Source: Dromiciops gliroides (taxonomy: Eukaryota; Chordata; Mammalia; Microbiotheria; Microbiotheriidae). Taken from it: a stretch of 64,000 nt of DNA. Positions 30,315-40,600 of the stretch are shown piece by piece. The stretch is from NCBI RefSeq assembly GCF_019393635.1, contig NC_057863.1, positions 640,823,806 to 640,887,805 of the forward strand. The letters run 5' to 3'. Below the pieces are notes generated by a model. That model made no database searches, was not told the origin of the DNA, and worked only from the letters and a program-made list of their open reading frames with translations. The first letter of the stretch is position 1, and each line of letters starts with the position of its first letter. A program made the position numbers and the translations under genes.

Positions 30315-30742
30315 AGGCAGAATGACATAGTGGAAAAAGAACTAATTAGACCAAGCATCAGGAAGTCCCGAGTTTGAATCCTGCCTCAGTCACTTACTAG
30401 CTGTGTGACATTTAGTCAGTCAATAAACATTTTTAAGTGCCTACTGGGTGCCAGGCACTCTGGGGAGCTCTGGGGATATAATTAATAAAAAGAAAGTTAG
30501 TCCCTGTCCTCAGGAGCTTACAATCTAATGGGAGAAGGAAGAAAAAATACCAAAAATACAATCTAATGGGAGAAGAAGGTGAAAAAAGGATGAGGGGGTG
30601 GTGGAAAAAGTCAGGTGATACCAGACAATTCACTCACCTCACTGAGCTTCAATGTCCTCATCTGTAAGACGGGTATAATAATAGCACCTACCTCACAGGG
30701 TTGTTATGAGCATCCAAATGAGGTAATCAGTATATAATGACA
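30315..30742 (+). repeat. MIR/THER SINE split by an L3-type insert
   Basis: 30315-30410 (ggcagaatgacatagtgg ... cttactagctgtgtgaca) and 30632-30742 (tcactgagcttcaatgtcctcatctgtaagacg ... caatatataatga) together form one MIR. The insert 30411-30618 is L3-like (gtcaataaacatttttaagtgcctactgggtgcc ... ctcaggagcttacaatctaatggg), with caatctaatgggagaa duplicated at 30521 and 30560. Confidence 0.7.
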
Positions 30743-31669
30743 TTCCCTTTGATGGCATGCATCTCATTAGGCATGCCAGTCAAGTGCATGGACTTCACCA
30801 CCCTGGAGATCATGCACAGACATCCTCTGCTTACTTCCTGGCTATGTATGACTCATCACTGGACAAGTCCCTTCCTCTATTAGTTACTAAGCCCGAACAC
30901 CAGATGCCCCACAATGCCACAGCTGCTAAAGAAGAGGCAGATTTCTGAGAAATAGCTTTAGGGTAAATGACAGTGGTCTCCAGTTGGGGCTTGGGAGAGA
31001 CAGAGAGAGAAGAGAACTAGCCTGAGGCAGAGCTGGGACCTTCTAAGTCCCCACAACCAAAGTGTGGCATGGACTCACTCAGCTGGACTTGTCCTAGAAG
31101 CCCCTGGAGGTCCAGTCTCTCCATTCCAGGTTTTCTGTAGTATAGCATCAACCCTGTGAATAGTCAACACTCCCAAAAAACCTGCAGAGCAACCTTGCAA
31201 CAAGGAGAGGGACGCCTCAGAAGGAAGATGCTACTTGGCATTTAATTGGGCAATGCCAGCTCAGAAGTGAAAGTCCAAATGGTTAATTAGAAGCCTGGCA
31301 AAGACTGTATTCCAAGGAGCTTTAAGTAGTAGCTTCCCAACTGGTTATCCTAGTAATGAGAAATTCAAGATTCTGATCTAATCACTCAGTAGTTCCTCAC
31401 TGTTCAGCATTCCCTTTTCTTTGTGGGAATAAACCATCTGTTCCATACCTGATGGTGTTGGTACCTTGGGTACCCATTTTTACTTTCCTCTCTGGGGAAA
31501 CCCTAAGCATTGACTAAAGGCTTTTTATGTGTCAGGCATGGTGCCGGGTACTAGAGTATGAAGACCAAATTTAAACAAATCTTGTCTTCAAGAAACATAC
31601 GTTCTCTCATGGGACTACAGCTGGGAGGGGCCTCTGAACATAGAATATTAGAACAGACAACTTAGAATG
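30743..31669. other. Repeat-poor non-coding block
   Basis: No gene or SINE seen. 31230-31440 has homeodomain-like TTTAATTGG and GGTTAATTAG sites and could be a conserved non-coding element. A 63-codon open frame at 30757-30948 has no recognisable domain. Confidence 0.35.
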
Positions 31670-31880
31670 TCAGGGGCACTACAGGATTATGGGTAGAGAG
31701 TTGGTTTTGGAGTCAGGAAGATCTGGGTTCAAGTCCTACCCTTGATGGATCTTAGCAGGTGGGACCCTGGGAAAGTTGATTAACCTCTCAATTTGAGGGC
31801 TATAAGTTGCAAAGCAGGTGCTGATCTGCACTGCTGGAGGCAGTTGCCTCACTAGGAGTTCCTTATATACATAGCTAACA
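31670..31880 (+). repeat. tRNA-derived SINE, long-tailed type D
   Basis: ggattatgggtagagagttggttttggagtcagg ... gggctataagttgcaaagcaggtgctgatctgcactgctgg, matching 22745-22990 in its 3' module. Confidence 0.65.
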
Positions 31881-31904
31881 TTTATATAATACTATGTTAC
31901 CTAC

Positions 31905-32043
31905 TATGGGACAGCAGAGAGAGCACAAGCCCTGAAGTCAAGAAGACTCGTCTGGCCTCAGACACTTACTAACTGTGTCACCCTGGGCAAGTAACTTAAC
32001 TCTGTTGGCCTCAGTTTCCTCTTCTATAAAATGAATTGGAGAA
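31905..32043 (+). mobile_element. MAR1-type SINE, 5' part
   Basis: gggacagcagagagagcacaagccctgaagtc ... cagtttcctcttctataaaatgaattgg; the RTE-like end is missing. Confidence 0.65.
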
Positions 32044-32059
32044 AAGACATCCAAAAAAG

Positions 32060-32640
32060 GGGAGGAAAGGGTCCGATTTGTACAAAAATATTTAGAACAG
32101 CTCTTTTTGTAATGGCTAAGAATTGAAAATCACAGGAATGCCCATCAACTGAGGAATGGCTAAACAAGCTGTGGTATATGATTTTTGTTTGTTTGTTTGT
32201 TTGTTTGTTTGTTTTTGCGGGGCAATGGGGGTTAAGTGACTTGCCCAGGGTCACACAGCTAGTAAGTGTCAAGTGTCTGAGGCTGGATTTGAACTCAGGT
32301 ACTCCTGAATCCAGGGTCGGTGCTTTATCCACTGTGCTATCTAGCCGCCCCCTTGTGGTATATGATTTTGATGGAATATTATTGTGCTACAAGAAATGAC
32401 AAGCAGAGTGATTTTAGAAAAACCTGGAAAGACTCACATGAACTGATGCAAAGTAAATTGAGCAGAACCAGGAGAGCATTGTACATAGTAGCAACAATAT
32501 TGTATGATGAAGTGCAAATGACTTAGCTATTCTCAGTAATGCAATAATCCAAGACAATCCCAAAGGACTAATGATGAAATATATTATCCTCCTCCAGAGA
32601 AAGAACTAATATTGATTGAATACAAAGTGAAGCATGCTAA
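32060..32640 (+). mobile_element. L1 3' region fragment with nested SINE
   Basis: atttgtacaaaaatatttagaacagctctttttgtaatggc, atgcccatcaactgaggaatggctaaacaagctg, aagtaaattgagcagaaccaggagagc, ccaagacaatcccaaaggac, cctccagagaaagaac. Homologous to 26500-26850. Confidence 0.8.
32186..32353 (-). mobile_element. WSINE1-type SINE, type A, inside L1
   Basis: GTTT-rich tail, gcggggcaatgggggttaag ... tatctagccgccccc. Target duplication tgtggtatatgatttt at 32170-32185 and 32354-32369, perfect over 16 bp. Confidence 0.95.
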
Positions 32641-32654
32641 ATAATAATAATAAA

Positions 32655-32932
32655 TGAGCTGGAGAAGGGAATGGAAAACCATTCTAGTATCTTTGTTTTT
32701 GGTGTTTGTTTGAGTTTTTGTGGGGCAATGAGGGTTAAGTGACTTGCCCAAGGTCACACAGCTAGTAAGTGTCAAGTGTCTGAGGCCAGATTTGAACTCA
32801 GGTCCTTCTGAATCCAGGGCCAGTGCTTTATCCACTGCGCCACCTAGCTGCCTTTCATTCTAGCATCTTTGCCAAGAAAACCCCAAATGGGATCATGAAG
32901 AGTTGGACATGACTGAACAACAATGAAACAAT
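32655..32932 (+). mobile_element. MAR1-type SINE 3' part split by WSINE1
   Basis: gagctggagaagggaatggaaaaccattctagtatctttg, then the SINE, then ccaagaaaaccccaaatgggatcatgaagagttggacatgactgaacaac. This copy shows the RTE/BovB-like 3' end clearly. Confidence 0.85.
32696..32855 (-). mobile_element. WSINE1-type SINE, type A
   Basis: gtggggcaatgagggttaag ... gccacctagctgcctt. Target duplication cattctagtatctttg / cattctagcatctttg at 32680-32695 and 32856-32871. Confidence 0.93.
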
Positions 32933-32934
32933 AC

Positions 32935-33180
32935 CACCTACTATGTGCCAGCCACTGGACTAAGTGCTTTACATTTATTATCTCACTTGATCTTCACAAG
33001 AACCCTGGGGGGGCAGGGATAGGTGCTCTTATTCCCATTTTACATTTGAAGAAACTGAGGCAAACAAGCTTAAGCAATTTACCCAGGGTCACACAGCTAG
33101 TAACTATCTGCAACTGGATTTGAACTCAGGCTTCCTGACTCCAGGCCCAGCACTCTTCAATGCACCACCTAGCTTCCTTA
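32935..33180 (-). repeat. MIR/THER SINE, full length
   Basis: Reversed: ctactatgtgccagccactggactaagtgc, tcacaagaaccctgggggggcagg, tttgaagaaactgaggcaaac, CORE, head accacctagcttcc. Confidence 0.8.
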
Positions 33181-33684
33181 AAGCAATGAAATTACATGCC
33201 CAGCCCCTTGTAGGGGACTGTGCAATCATCACATCCAATCCCCTTTATTTTTACAGTTCAGGCAACCGAGAGCTAGAGAGGAATGAAATAAGACCCTGAA
33301 GAGGTGACAGAGCCAGGGTTGGTACTTCCTAGAGGAGATGGGGAGAAGAGCTTTAAGATGCTGGCAGCTTCTAATGCTGGGAGAGAGAAAATGGCTTAAA
33401 CTTCTCACCCATAACAACCTCTTACAGAGAACCAGCCAACCCTGCAGATCCCACAGTCACTCTGAGACCTTGGCAGGAAATCCTGTTGCACAAACTCAAG
33501 GCTTCCTGTTGCTTCCTTGGGAGAATTTTCACCAGCTCCCCAATATCACACAAAGCAGGGAGATTTTTCTTACCTACCTTTCAATGTGGTCTGCTTTCTA
33601 ATGCCCTCTTTTATTTGTGAAGGGGGTGGCAGGGGTGGGGCAGGAGAGTTCCTGGATTATAGCAGAAGCATAGAATTTGAGAAT
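33181..33684. other. Unclassified non-coding DNA
   Basis: 33235-33330 has weak MIR character (acagttcaggcaaccgagagctag). No gene seen. Confidence 0.35.
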
Positions 33685-33695
33685 GGGAAAGGGTC

Positions 33696-33859
33696 TGGGG
33701 GCAGCTAGGTGGCACTGCAGTGGATAAAGCACTGGCCCTGGATTCAGGAGGACCTGAGTTCAAATCCAGCCTCAGACACTTGACACTTCCTAACTGTGTG
33801 ACCCTGGGCAAGTCATTCATTGCCCCACCAAAAAAGAAAGAAAGAAAGAAAAGGAAAGG

Positions 33860-33905
<46 letters not shown>

Positions 33906-33932
33906 GAAGGAAGGAAGGAAGAAAGAAAGAAA
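33696..33932 (+). mobile_element. WSINE1-type SINE with tail expanded to (GAAA)n(GGAA)n
   Basis: SINE body 33696-33832 (ggggcagctaggtggcactgcagtgg...cattgccccaccaaaaaag), followed by 100 bp of GAAA and GGAA units. Target duplication gggaaagggtc lies at 33685-33695 and 33933-33943, so the whole microsatellite lies inside the insertion and derives from its tail. Confidence 0.93.
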
Positions 33933-34034
33933 GGGAAAGGGTCATCTAGTCTGTTGCACTCTGAAAGGGAGTATCCACTAGAACGTGCCCAGCTGTAACA
34001 TGAAGAGGTAGAAGTAGCTGGTCTTGGAGGTTCT

Positions 34035-34272
34035 AGCCACCTCTAATAATAATAAAATAGCTAGTCCTTTACAAATGTTATCTTACTTGATCCCAACAAC
34101 AATCCTGGGAAGTAGGTACTATTATCATTCCCTTTTTGCAAATGAGGAAACTGAGGCAAGTAGAGGTTAAGTGAGTTAGCCAGGGTCACACAGTGTCTGA
34201 TAATGGATTTGAACTCAGGTCCTCCTGACTCCAGGGCCCGTGCTCTATCCACTATACCACCTAGCTGTGCGG
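34035..34272 (-). repeat. MIR/THER SINE, full length
   Basis: Reversed: atagctagtcctttacaaatgttatcttacttgatccc, gcaaatgaggaaactgaggcaag, CORE, head accacctagctg. A C16 run follows at 34273-34287. Confidence 0.8.
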
Positions 34273-34353
34273 CCCCCCCCCCCCCCCGCCCCACAGTGTT
34301 CTCTCTACATCACCAACTATTCTGACTCTGCCTCTTATTCTGAGAAAGGAATT

Positions 34354-34497
34354 TTTTTTTTTGCAGGCAATGGGGGTTAAGTGACTTGCCCAGGGTCACA
34401 CAGCTAGTAAGTGTCAAGTGTCTGAGGCCGTATTTGAACTCAGGTCCTCCTGAATCCAGGGCCAGTGCTTTAACCACTGCGCCATCTAGCTGCCCCC
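34354..34497 (-). mobile_element. WSINE1-type SINE, type A
   Basis: T10 tail, gcaggcaatgggggttaag ... gccatctagctgcccc; flanks gaaaggaatttt and gaaaggaaatttt. Confidence 0.9.
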
Positions 34498-35151
34498 TGA
34501 AAGGAAATTTTCAAAGCAGCATTGTCTTAGAATCTAATTGTCTTGAAGACATAGGAGATCTCTTGTGGAATCTTTGGGGTTGCCTTGAAAGTCACCATTA
34601 AGTTCCAAGATCTGACCTCCCAGACCAAAGATGCTTCACCTTTTTTCTGTCCTGGAGCCTCTGGACAGTCGGTCTAGTGATGTCTGTGGACGGTTTCTCA
34701 GAATCATGTTTTTAAATGGATAAGATAAAATTTAGCATTACAAAAGAAACCAATTATTAAATTGAAATGCATTTTTTCCAGATAATAACAATTTTTAAAA
34801 GCTTGTGGAGCCCAACATAAGGACTCCTGTTGTGGAGAGAGAAAGGCAGTTCTGGAGAAGTCTGCCTTTCAGAGACAGAAGAGGATCATCCACATGGGCT
34901 CTGCCCCTGGAGGAAGAATAACATCAGGAAATAAGAAAGCTGAAGCCTGACTTTGTTCTCCAGGATTGCGATAAGTTGTTCAGACTCTGTAGGCCTCGTG
35001 GGAAGAGATCTGCATATACTGCAATCCCATAGTGCATTTGCCTTCCAGGAGAGGTCCAAACACAGGATGGCACTGAGAGTCTGGGAGGGGCTGTGTAGTA
35101 GCACCCTGTGGGAGAGCTACAAAAAAAAAAATCTCTAGGGGAAGTAGCATA
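34498..35151 (-). other. Non-coding DNA with a MER-type DNA transposon fragment
   Basis: 34655-34815 (tctcagaatcatgtttttaaatgg ... aaagaaaccaattattaaattgaaatgc) is the reverse of the same element family seen at 48490-48700 and is probably a non-autonomous hAT element. The rest is unclassified. Confidence 0.45.
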
Positions 35152-35166
35152 AAAGAAAATAAGAGA

Positions 35167-35891
35167 TTCCCCTCCAGTTGGACCCCAGCGGTGCAGTACC
35201 CTAAGCCTGGGTCCTCTCAGCAATGCCCCCCAAGAAACAGGCTCTGGCTGGGGGCAACAAAAAGGCGGAGCAGAAAAAGGAGAAAATCACTGAGAACAAA
35301 ACTTTTGGTTTGAAGAATAAGAAAGGGGCAAAGCAATAGAAGTTCATCAAGGCTGTGACTCATCAAGCTAAATTTGGTCAACAAAATCCACGACAGGCTG
35401 CACAAAATGAAGGTGATAAAAAATTGAAGAAAGATGACAAGAAGAAGGAACTTCAGGAGCTAAATGAACTATTCAAACCAGTAGTTGCTGCTCAGAAAAT
35501 AAGTAAAGGTGCAGATCCCAAATCCATAGTATGTACATTCTTGAAGCAAGGGCAATGTACTAAAGGAGATAAATGTAAGTTCTCCCATGATTTTTATCTC
35601 TGGAAAGAAAATGTGAAAAATGAAGTGTTTATATAGATGCAAGAGATGAAGAACTTGAAAAAGATACGATGGATAATTGGGATGAGAAAAGGCTGGAAGA
35701 AGTGGTGAACAAGAAGCATGGTGAGGCAGAAAAGAAAAAACCAAAAACTCAAATAGTTTGCAAACATTTTCTTGATGCTATTGAAAACAACAAATATGGC
35801 TGGTTTGGGGTTTGCCATGGAGGTGGTGATAATTGTATGTACCATCATGCTCTTCCTCCTGGTTTTGTATTAAAAAAAGACAAAAAGAAAG
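35167..35891 (+). pseudogene. ZC3H15: ZC3H15 (DFRP1) processed pseudogene, internally primed
   Basis: Intronless retrocopy of the CCCH zinc-finger protein ZC3H15 (DFRP1), a partner of the GTPase DRG1. ATG at 35223 (MPPKKQ...). Codon 39 is a stop (TAG at 35337-35339, normally Gln). The reading then continues with matching [20 protein letters not shown] and a first CCCH finger ([19 protein letters not shown], about 35530-35590). A net 2-nt insertion near 35593 and a further stop break the frame. A second finger region ([19 protein letters not shown], then [15 protein letters not shown]) follows. The copy ends in the lysine-rich A-tract, far short of the normal C-terminus. Target duplication aaagaaaataagaga at 35152-35166 and 35892-35906. 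Non-functional. Confidence 0.93.
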
Positions 35892-35902
35892 AAAGAAAAT
35901 AA

Positions 35903-36127
35903 GAGAGAGAGACAGAAACAGAGACAGAGAGATGAGGAAAGACAGATACAGAGAGACAGACTGACAGAAACAGAGAGACAGAGACAGGGACACAGAGACA
36001 CAAGAGAGAGACACAGACAGAGACAGAGAGAAGTAACATAAAAAATAAGAGACAGAGAGATAGAGACAGAAACAGAGAGACAGAGAAAGAGAAACAGGGA
36101 GAGAGACAGACAGAGAGAAGTAACATT
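35903..36127 (+). repeat. (GAGACAGA)n-like purine-rich tract
   Basis: Repetitive gagagacagaaacagagacagagag sequence. The opposite strand encodes Ser/Leu/Cys-rich frames that are repeat artefacts. Confidence 0.9.
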
Positions 36128-36143
36128 AAAAAATGAGAGACAG

Positions 36144-36308
36144 GGGCAGCTAGGTGGCGCAGGGGATAGAGCACCGGCCCTGGAGTCAGGAGTACCTGAG
36201 TTCAAATCTGGCCTTAGACACTTAAATACTTACTAACTGTGTGACCCTGGGCAAGTCACTTAACCCCAATTGCCTCGCTTAAAAAAAAAAAAAAAAAAAG
36301 AATTCTAG
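36144..36308 (+). mobile_element. WSINE1-type SINE, type B
   Basis: ggggcagctaggtggcgcaggggatagagcacc ... cctcgctt and an A20 tail ending aagaattcta. Left target copy aaaaaatgagagacag at 36128-36143. Confidence 0.92.
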
Positions 36309-36449
36309 GGGCAGCTAGATGGCGCAGTGGTTAAAGCACCGACCCTGGATTCAGGAGTACCTGAGTTCAAATCCGGCCTCAGACACTTGACACTTACTAG
36401 CTGTGTGACTCTGGGCAAGTCACTTAACCCCCATTGCCTAAAAAAAAAA
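36309..36449 (+). mobile_element. WSINE1-type SINE, type A, in the tail of the previous one
   Basis: ggggcagctagatggcgcagtggttaaagcacc ... cattgcctaaaaaaaa. It is followed by the outer target copy aaaaaatgagagacag at 36450-36465, so it inserted within the first SINE's tail. Confidence 0.92.
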
Positions 36450-36465
36450 AAAAAATGAGAGACAG

Positions 36466-36740
36466 AGAGAGATAGAGACAAAGAGAAACAGAGAGACAGA
36501 GAAAGAGAAACAGGGAGAGACAGAGAGAAGTAACAAACAAAAATGAGAGGCAGAGGCAGAAAGACAGAGAAAGAAACAGGGAAAGAAAGACAGAGAAACA
36601 GGCAGAAAGACAGAGAAAGAAACAGGGAGACAGACAGAGAAAGGGACACAGAGACTGAGACACAAAGAGAAACAGAGACAGAAGTAACATAAAAGAAAAC
36701 GGGAGAGACAGAAAGAGAAACAGACAGACAAAAAGACAAA
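36466..36740 (+). repeat. (GAGACAGA)n-like purine-rich tract, continued
   Basis: Same composition as 35903-36127; the two halves were one tract before the SINE pair inserted. Confidence 0.9.
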
Positions 36741-36889
36741 TGGTTCTGACTAGAAAGGGAGGTGAGCTAGTCATGTGATAAAAGTCCAGAATAACAGCTG
36801 GGCAGTCCACATGTCCCCAGGTATCCACATCATGTGAAGAGATCTAGAGGGAATTTCCCAACAAACTGAATAAACTTCTCATGGGAGAA

Positions 36890-37075
36890 TTCAGAGCTAG
36901 GATCATAAAAGCCTAGATTTGAGACCTCAGAGGCCATCTTGTCCAACTTTATCATTTTACAAGTAAGGGAAACCGAGTCCCAGAGAGGTTAAATGGCATG
37001 CCTGAAGTCACACAAGTAGTAAGTGTCAGAGGTAGGAACTGAACCCAAGTTCTTGAGCAAGCTTCTTTGCTGGCA
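36890..37075 (-). repeat. MIR SINE, reversed
   Basis: gatcataaaagcctagatttgag, ttacaagtaagggaaaccgagtcccagagagg, gtcacacaagtagtaag. Confidence 0.75.
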
Positions 37076-37567
37076 ACACCCGGGTAGGCTGGCAAATCCC
37101 TAGCTCTCCCACAGGGTCCTACAGTCTTACACATGCCCCATGTAACACTCAAATGTTACAGTTCACACACCAGGATTGTCTTCTTGAATATGCTGCCTTA
37201 CACAATCCTCAGCTGAAAACGAAATTAATCCTCCACTTCTGTGTGTAATCACTCTTTCAAGAGTCCTTGTGTGTGTCAACACTGTCAAGATGCACACTCT
37301 TGACAAAAGTGCGCCCTGTTCTTCAGATTCCCAGATCCTAGCCACTCGAGACCAGTCTTCCCATAGCTGTAAACATTTACTGTCTCTTAGACTGTGATGT
37401 CAAGACTCTCTGTCAATACCATTCAAAAACATGACAGCCTCCTGTGAATTACCCTAGTGTTATGCACGCCACCACAACTCCTCACCACCAAAGCCATGAC
37501 TGCGGCCAGAGAATGCAGGCAGCCCTCTGAGGTGCACCACATGGTGGCTGAGGGGTTAAGAGGGCAG
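37076..37567. other. Unclassified non-coding DNA
   Basis: No gene recognised. A run of open frame on the minus strand is short and without domains. Confidence 0.3.
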
Positions 37568-37580
37568 CAGGACACCTTTT

Positions 37581-37726
37581 GGGGGGGGGGAGTGAGGCAA
37601 TTGGGGTTAAGTGACTTGCCCAGGGTCACACAGCTAGTAAGTGTTAAGTGTCTGAGGCCAGATTTGAACTCAGGTCCTCCTGAAACCAGGGCCAGTGCTC
37701 TATCTACTGTGCCACCTAGCTGCACC
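37581..37726 (-). mobile_element. WSINE1-type SINE, type B, with poly-G tail
   Basis: The tail position is occupied by ggggggggg rather than T, then agtgaggcaattggggttaag ... gccacctagctgcacc. Target duplication caggacacctttt at 37568-37580 and 37727-37739. Confidence 0.92.
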
Positions 37727-37769
37727 CAGGACACCTTTTAATATAGATTTTCATACATAGGCAACCTGG

Positions 37770-38025
37770 GGGGAGCAGCTAGGTGGCACCATAGTGCATA
37801 GAGTGCCGGGCCTAAAGTCAAAAAGACTCATCTTCCTGAATTGAAATCCAGTCTCAGACACTTACTAGCTGTGTGAACCTGGCAAACTTAATCCTGTTTG
37901 CCTCTGTTTCCTCATCTGTAAAATGAGCTGGACAAGGAAATGGCACACTACCTCTGCCCAGAGAACCCCAAACGAGGGTCATGAAAAATTAGAGAGGACT
38001 GAAATGACAGAACAACAACAAAAAT
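37770..38025 (+). mobile_element. MAR1-type CORE-SINE with RTE-like tail, full length
   Basis: gggagcagctaggtggcaccatagtgcatagag, CORE, tcctcatctgtaaaatgagctgg, gagaaccccaaacgagggtcatgaaaaattagagaggactg, and end acagaacaacaacaaaa. Confidence 0.87.
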
Positions 38026-38076
38026 CTGTATACTCTGCCTTCACAAGGATAAGATCCCATTTGGGAGGCCATTTTC

Positions 38077-38231
38077 TTTCTTTCTTTTTTTTTTTTGTGA
38101 GGCAATGGGGGTTAAGTGACTTGCCCAAGGTCACACAGCTAGTAAGTGTCAAGTGTCTGAGGCCAGATTTGAACTCAGGTACTCCTGAATCCAGGGCCAG
38201 TGCTTTATCCACTGTGCCACCTAGCTGCCCC
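38077..38231 (-). mobile_element. WSINE1-type SINE, type A
   Basis: T-rich tail, gaggcaatgggggttaag, tcaagtgtctg, gaatccaggg, gccacctagctgcccc. Target duplication gaggccattttc at 38065-38076 and 38232-38243. Confidence 0.93.
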
Positions 38232-38244
38232 GAGGCCATTTTCA

Positions 38245-40600
38245 ATGATAAATATCTCCTTTACTGATTATGCTCCCATTAATAATTTGATTTAGGAAAT
38301 TTCCAAGTTGAGTTTATGTATCATGATTAGATTTACAATGGTAGTAATGGTGGTGGTGGTGATGATGATTTATATAGCACTTTAAGGTCTGCAAAGCACT
38401 TTACAAATATTATCTCACATGTCAGTAACAGTCCCCAACTCATATACAAGCACTCAAGGTAACAGTGTTATTGACTATAGGACAGCCTTTATTTTACCAT
38501 ATAAAAAACACAGGAAATGTGAAGGACTCACAGGGACCCATAAAAAAATACAGTAAACAAGTAAAGAGACCCATAAACAATCAGCATAAATCTATTCCAT
38601 TTCTGATAGATACCTCTGACTGCTCTGCAACACCCCATGGTTGGATTCTCCTTAGGAAAGAACTAAACTTTGGGTTGCTAGAGGAGCAACACTCTGACAT
38701 TTTGGTGAACTCCCTTTTCCCACATAGTCTCTTCCCTACCCCAGTGTCATAGTGCCACCTGTAATTTCAACTCCTCACTGAAGGGAAATATACTTTGGAG
38801 CTACTAGACAGGCACCCCCTTGTTACAGGACCTGCTCTGTCTGAATAATTCACTTTAATATCGTTGAGTCAAAGCAAGACCTTTTGCTCCTTCATTTCAA
38901 GTTCCTAGTCCCTTACTCATCCTCTGATTACATGAGCCACACAGGTGAGTCTTTTCTCTCTCCAAGTGGCATGCTGCTCAGGAAGTGCCCCTTCTTTGGT
39001 TGGAAGTCCTGCTCACTATATCTTCAAATTTTCAGTTACTTACAAAGCAACCCCCAAGGCTTGTGCCCTGCCCCCCCCAAAAAATCTCCCTTTTCTAGCT
39101 AGAATTGGGATCATCACACTGCCCAGAAAATCCACTTCCTCTGGCTAGGAGATGAAGGTTCAGAAATGATATTGTCCATAAGTTCCCTACTTGGACCCCA
39201 TGGATGAACACATATAGTTCCCATCGGCTTCTCTGGTTTACTACACCACTGCCATGGCTACCACCCCCTTCTAAGCCAAGGCTCTCAAAAATGGCTGGGG
39301 AGGTGAGGGCTGGGGGGTGGGGGGCGAGGGTTGAAGAGTGAGGAAGAGATAGGAAGGGAAATTCACAGAGACTCCTACCATACTTTCACAGGAAAAAGGG
39401 CAAAAAGAAACCAAGAGGGAGCTGGGCATGGCTGTCTGCTCTGTTTTAGTAGCCCATCAGCACAGATGGTGACCCATCAAAAATGGAGCCAATCTTCCTA
39501 AGCATCTGAGCCAACCCATTCATCTAGAGGCAGCCCTGGTCCAGGAGACTGGATGAGGAGCTGTCCTTTGTACTCTTAACAAGCTGGCAATGAGCAAGCA
39601 AGTCCATACTCTAGGAGGGACTGGTACGGATAATCAAAGGTTCCACACAAAAGGTCTGCCTCTGTCAGCTCCTCAAATTGACTGGGGGAGGAGGAGTGGA
39701 TCTTCCCTAATCAGCCTCTTACAATACACAGATTTTCAGTGGTAGAAAATTCTCCTCTCTGTTCTCCCTTGGTATTAATATTGTGCTAAATTAAGTTTCC
39801 CTGCAGTAGAAAAGAAGCAAATTCTGTTGGGTAATGTTTTCCAACATGTTCAGTCATGCCATAAAGGGCCTAAATAAGTCCCACTGGACATGTGGTTGGT
39901 CTACTCTGACTGCCACATGGCTGCATGTGAAGAAAGCCCTCTCCCAGATTCATCTGCTACAGAATGCCAGGCCAGGTGGCATTTCCTCCTGGATCTGCCC
40001 TCTCCTGCCCATCCCCCTGCCTAGGGTGGCTCCCGTATGTCCTCACTCATCACTGCCACCTCATGGGATCCCAAGCTGCACTGGAAGCACCACCCAGGTG
40101 CTATGTCATACACAAGACTTTTCCTTACCCTCCTCCCCCAATTACCTGAGTCCTACTGCTCCCAAACGACTTAGTGTCCCCACAGACTGAGTCCAATCTC
40201 AGGGACTGATTTTCCCCACTCCATACATGTACAGGGCTTCTGTGTTCACGTGTGCATATGTACATATACACATACTCACATGCATGTAAGTCTGCTCTTC
40301 AGCATTCCCATCTAGCCTACTGAGAAAAAGTGCAGGAGATACCCAAGAGTGGTCTATTGGGTCTCTTTTACAACCCATTCAGAGGGAGGACTCCAAGAAG
40401 AATCTGGCCTCCCAAGAGTGTTGGCCAACCCATTCATCTTGGGGTAGCCAACTGACTTTTGGCCTTAACAAGCTGATGATAGGCATGTTCATAGCATATC
40501 TATAAGCATTTATTAAGCACCTAGTGTGTGTGTGTGTGTGTGTATCCTATGAAGCTCATCAAATACATCTGAGAATACCTTGATCTGCTCCCATTCGCTG
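38245..40600. other. Repeat-poor non-coding block of 2.3 kb
   Basis: Apart from a MIR 3'-like scrap at 38360-38425, I see no SINE or LINE. On the minus strand there is a polyadenylation signal (AATAAA, the complement of tttatt at 38489-38494). The block could be a long 3' UTR of a minus-strand transcript, but no coding exon is visible. Confidence 0.35.

Noticed and set aside
35355..35902. ZC3H15 as an active gene copy
   Set aside because: Stop at codon 39, a 2-nt insertion, a second stop and a missing C-terminus.
35778..36828. Long Leu/Ser/Cys-rich frames on the minus strand
   Set aside because: Artefact of the GAGACAGA tract; no start context, domain or conservation signal.
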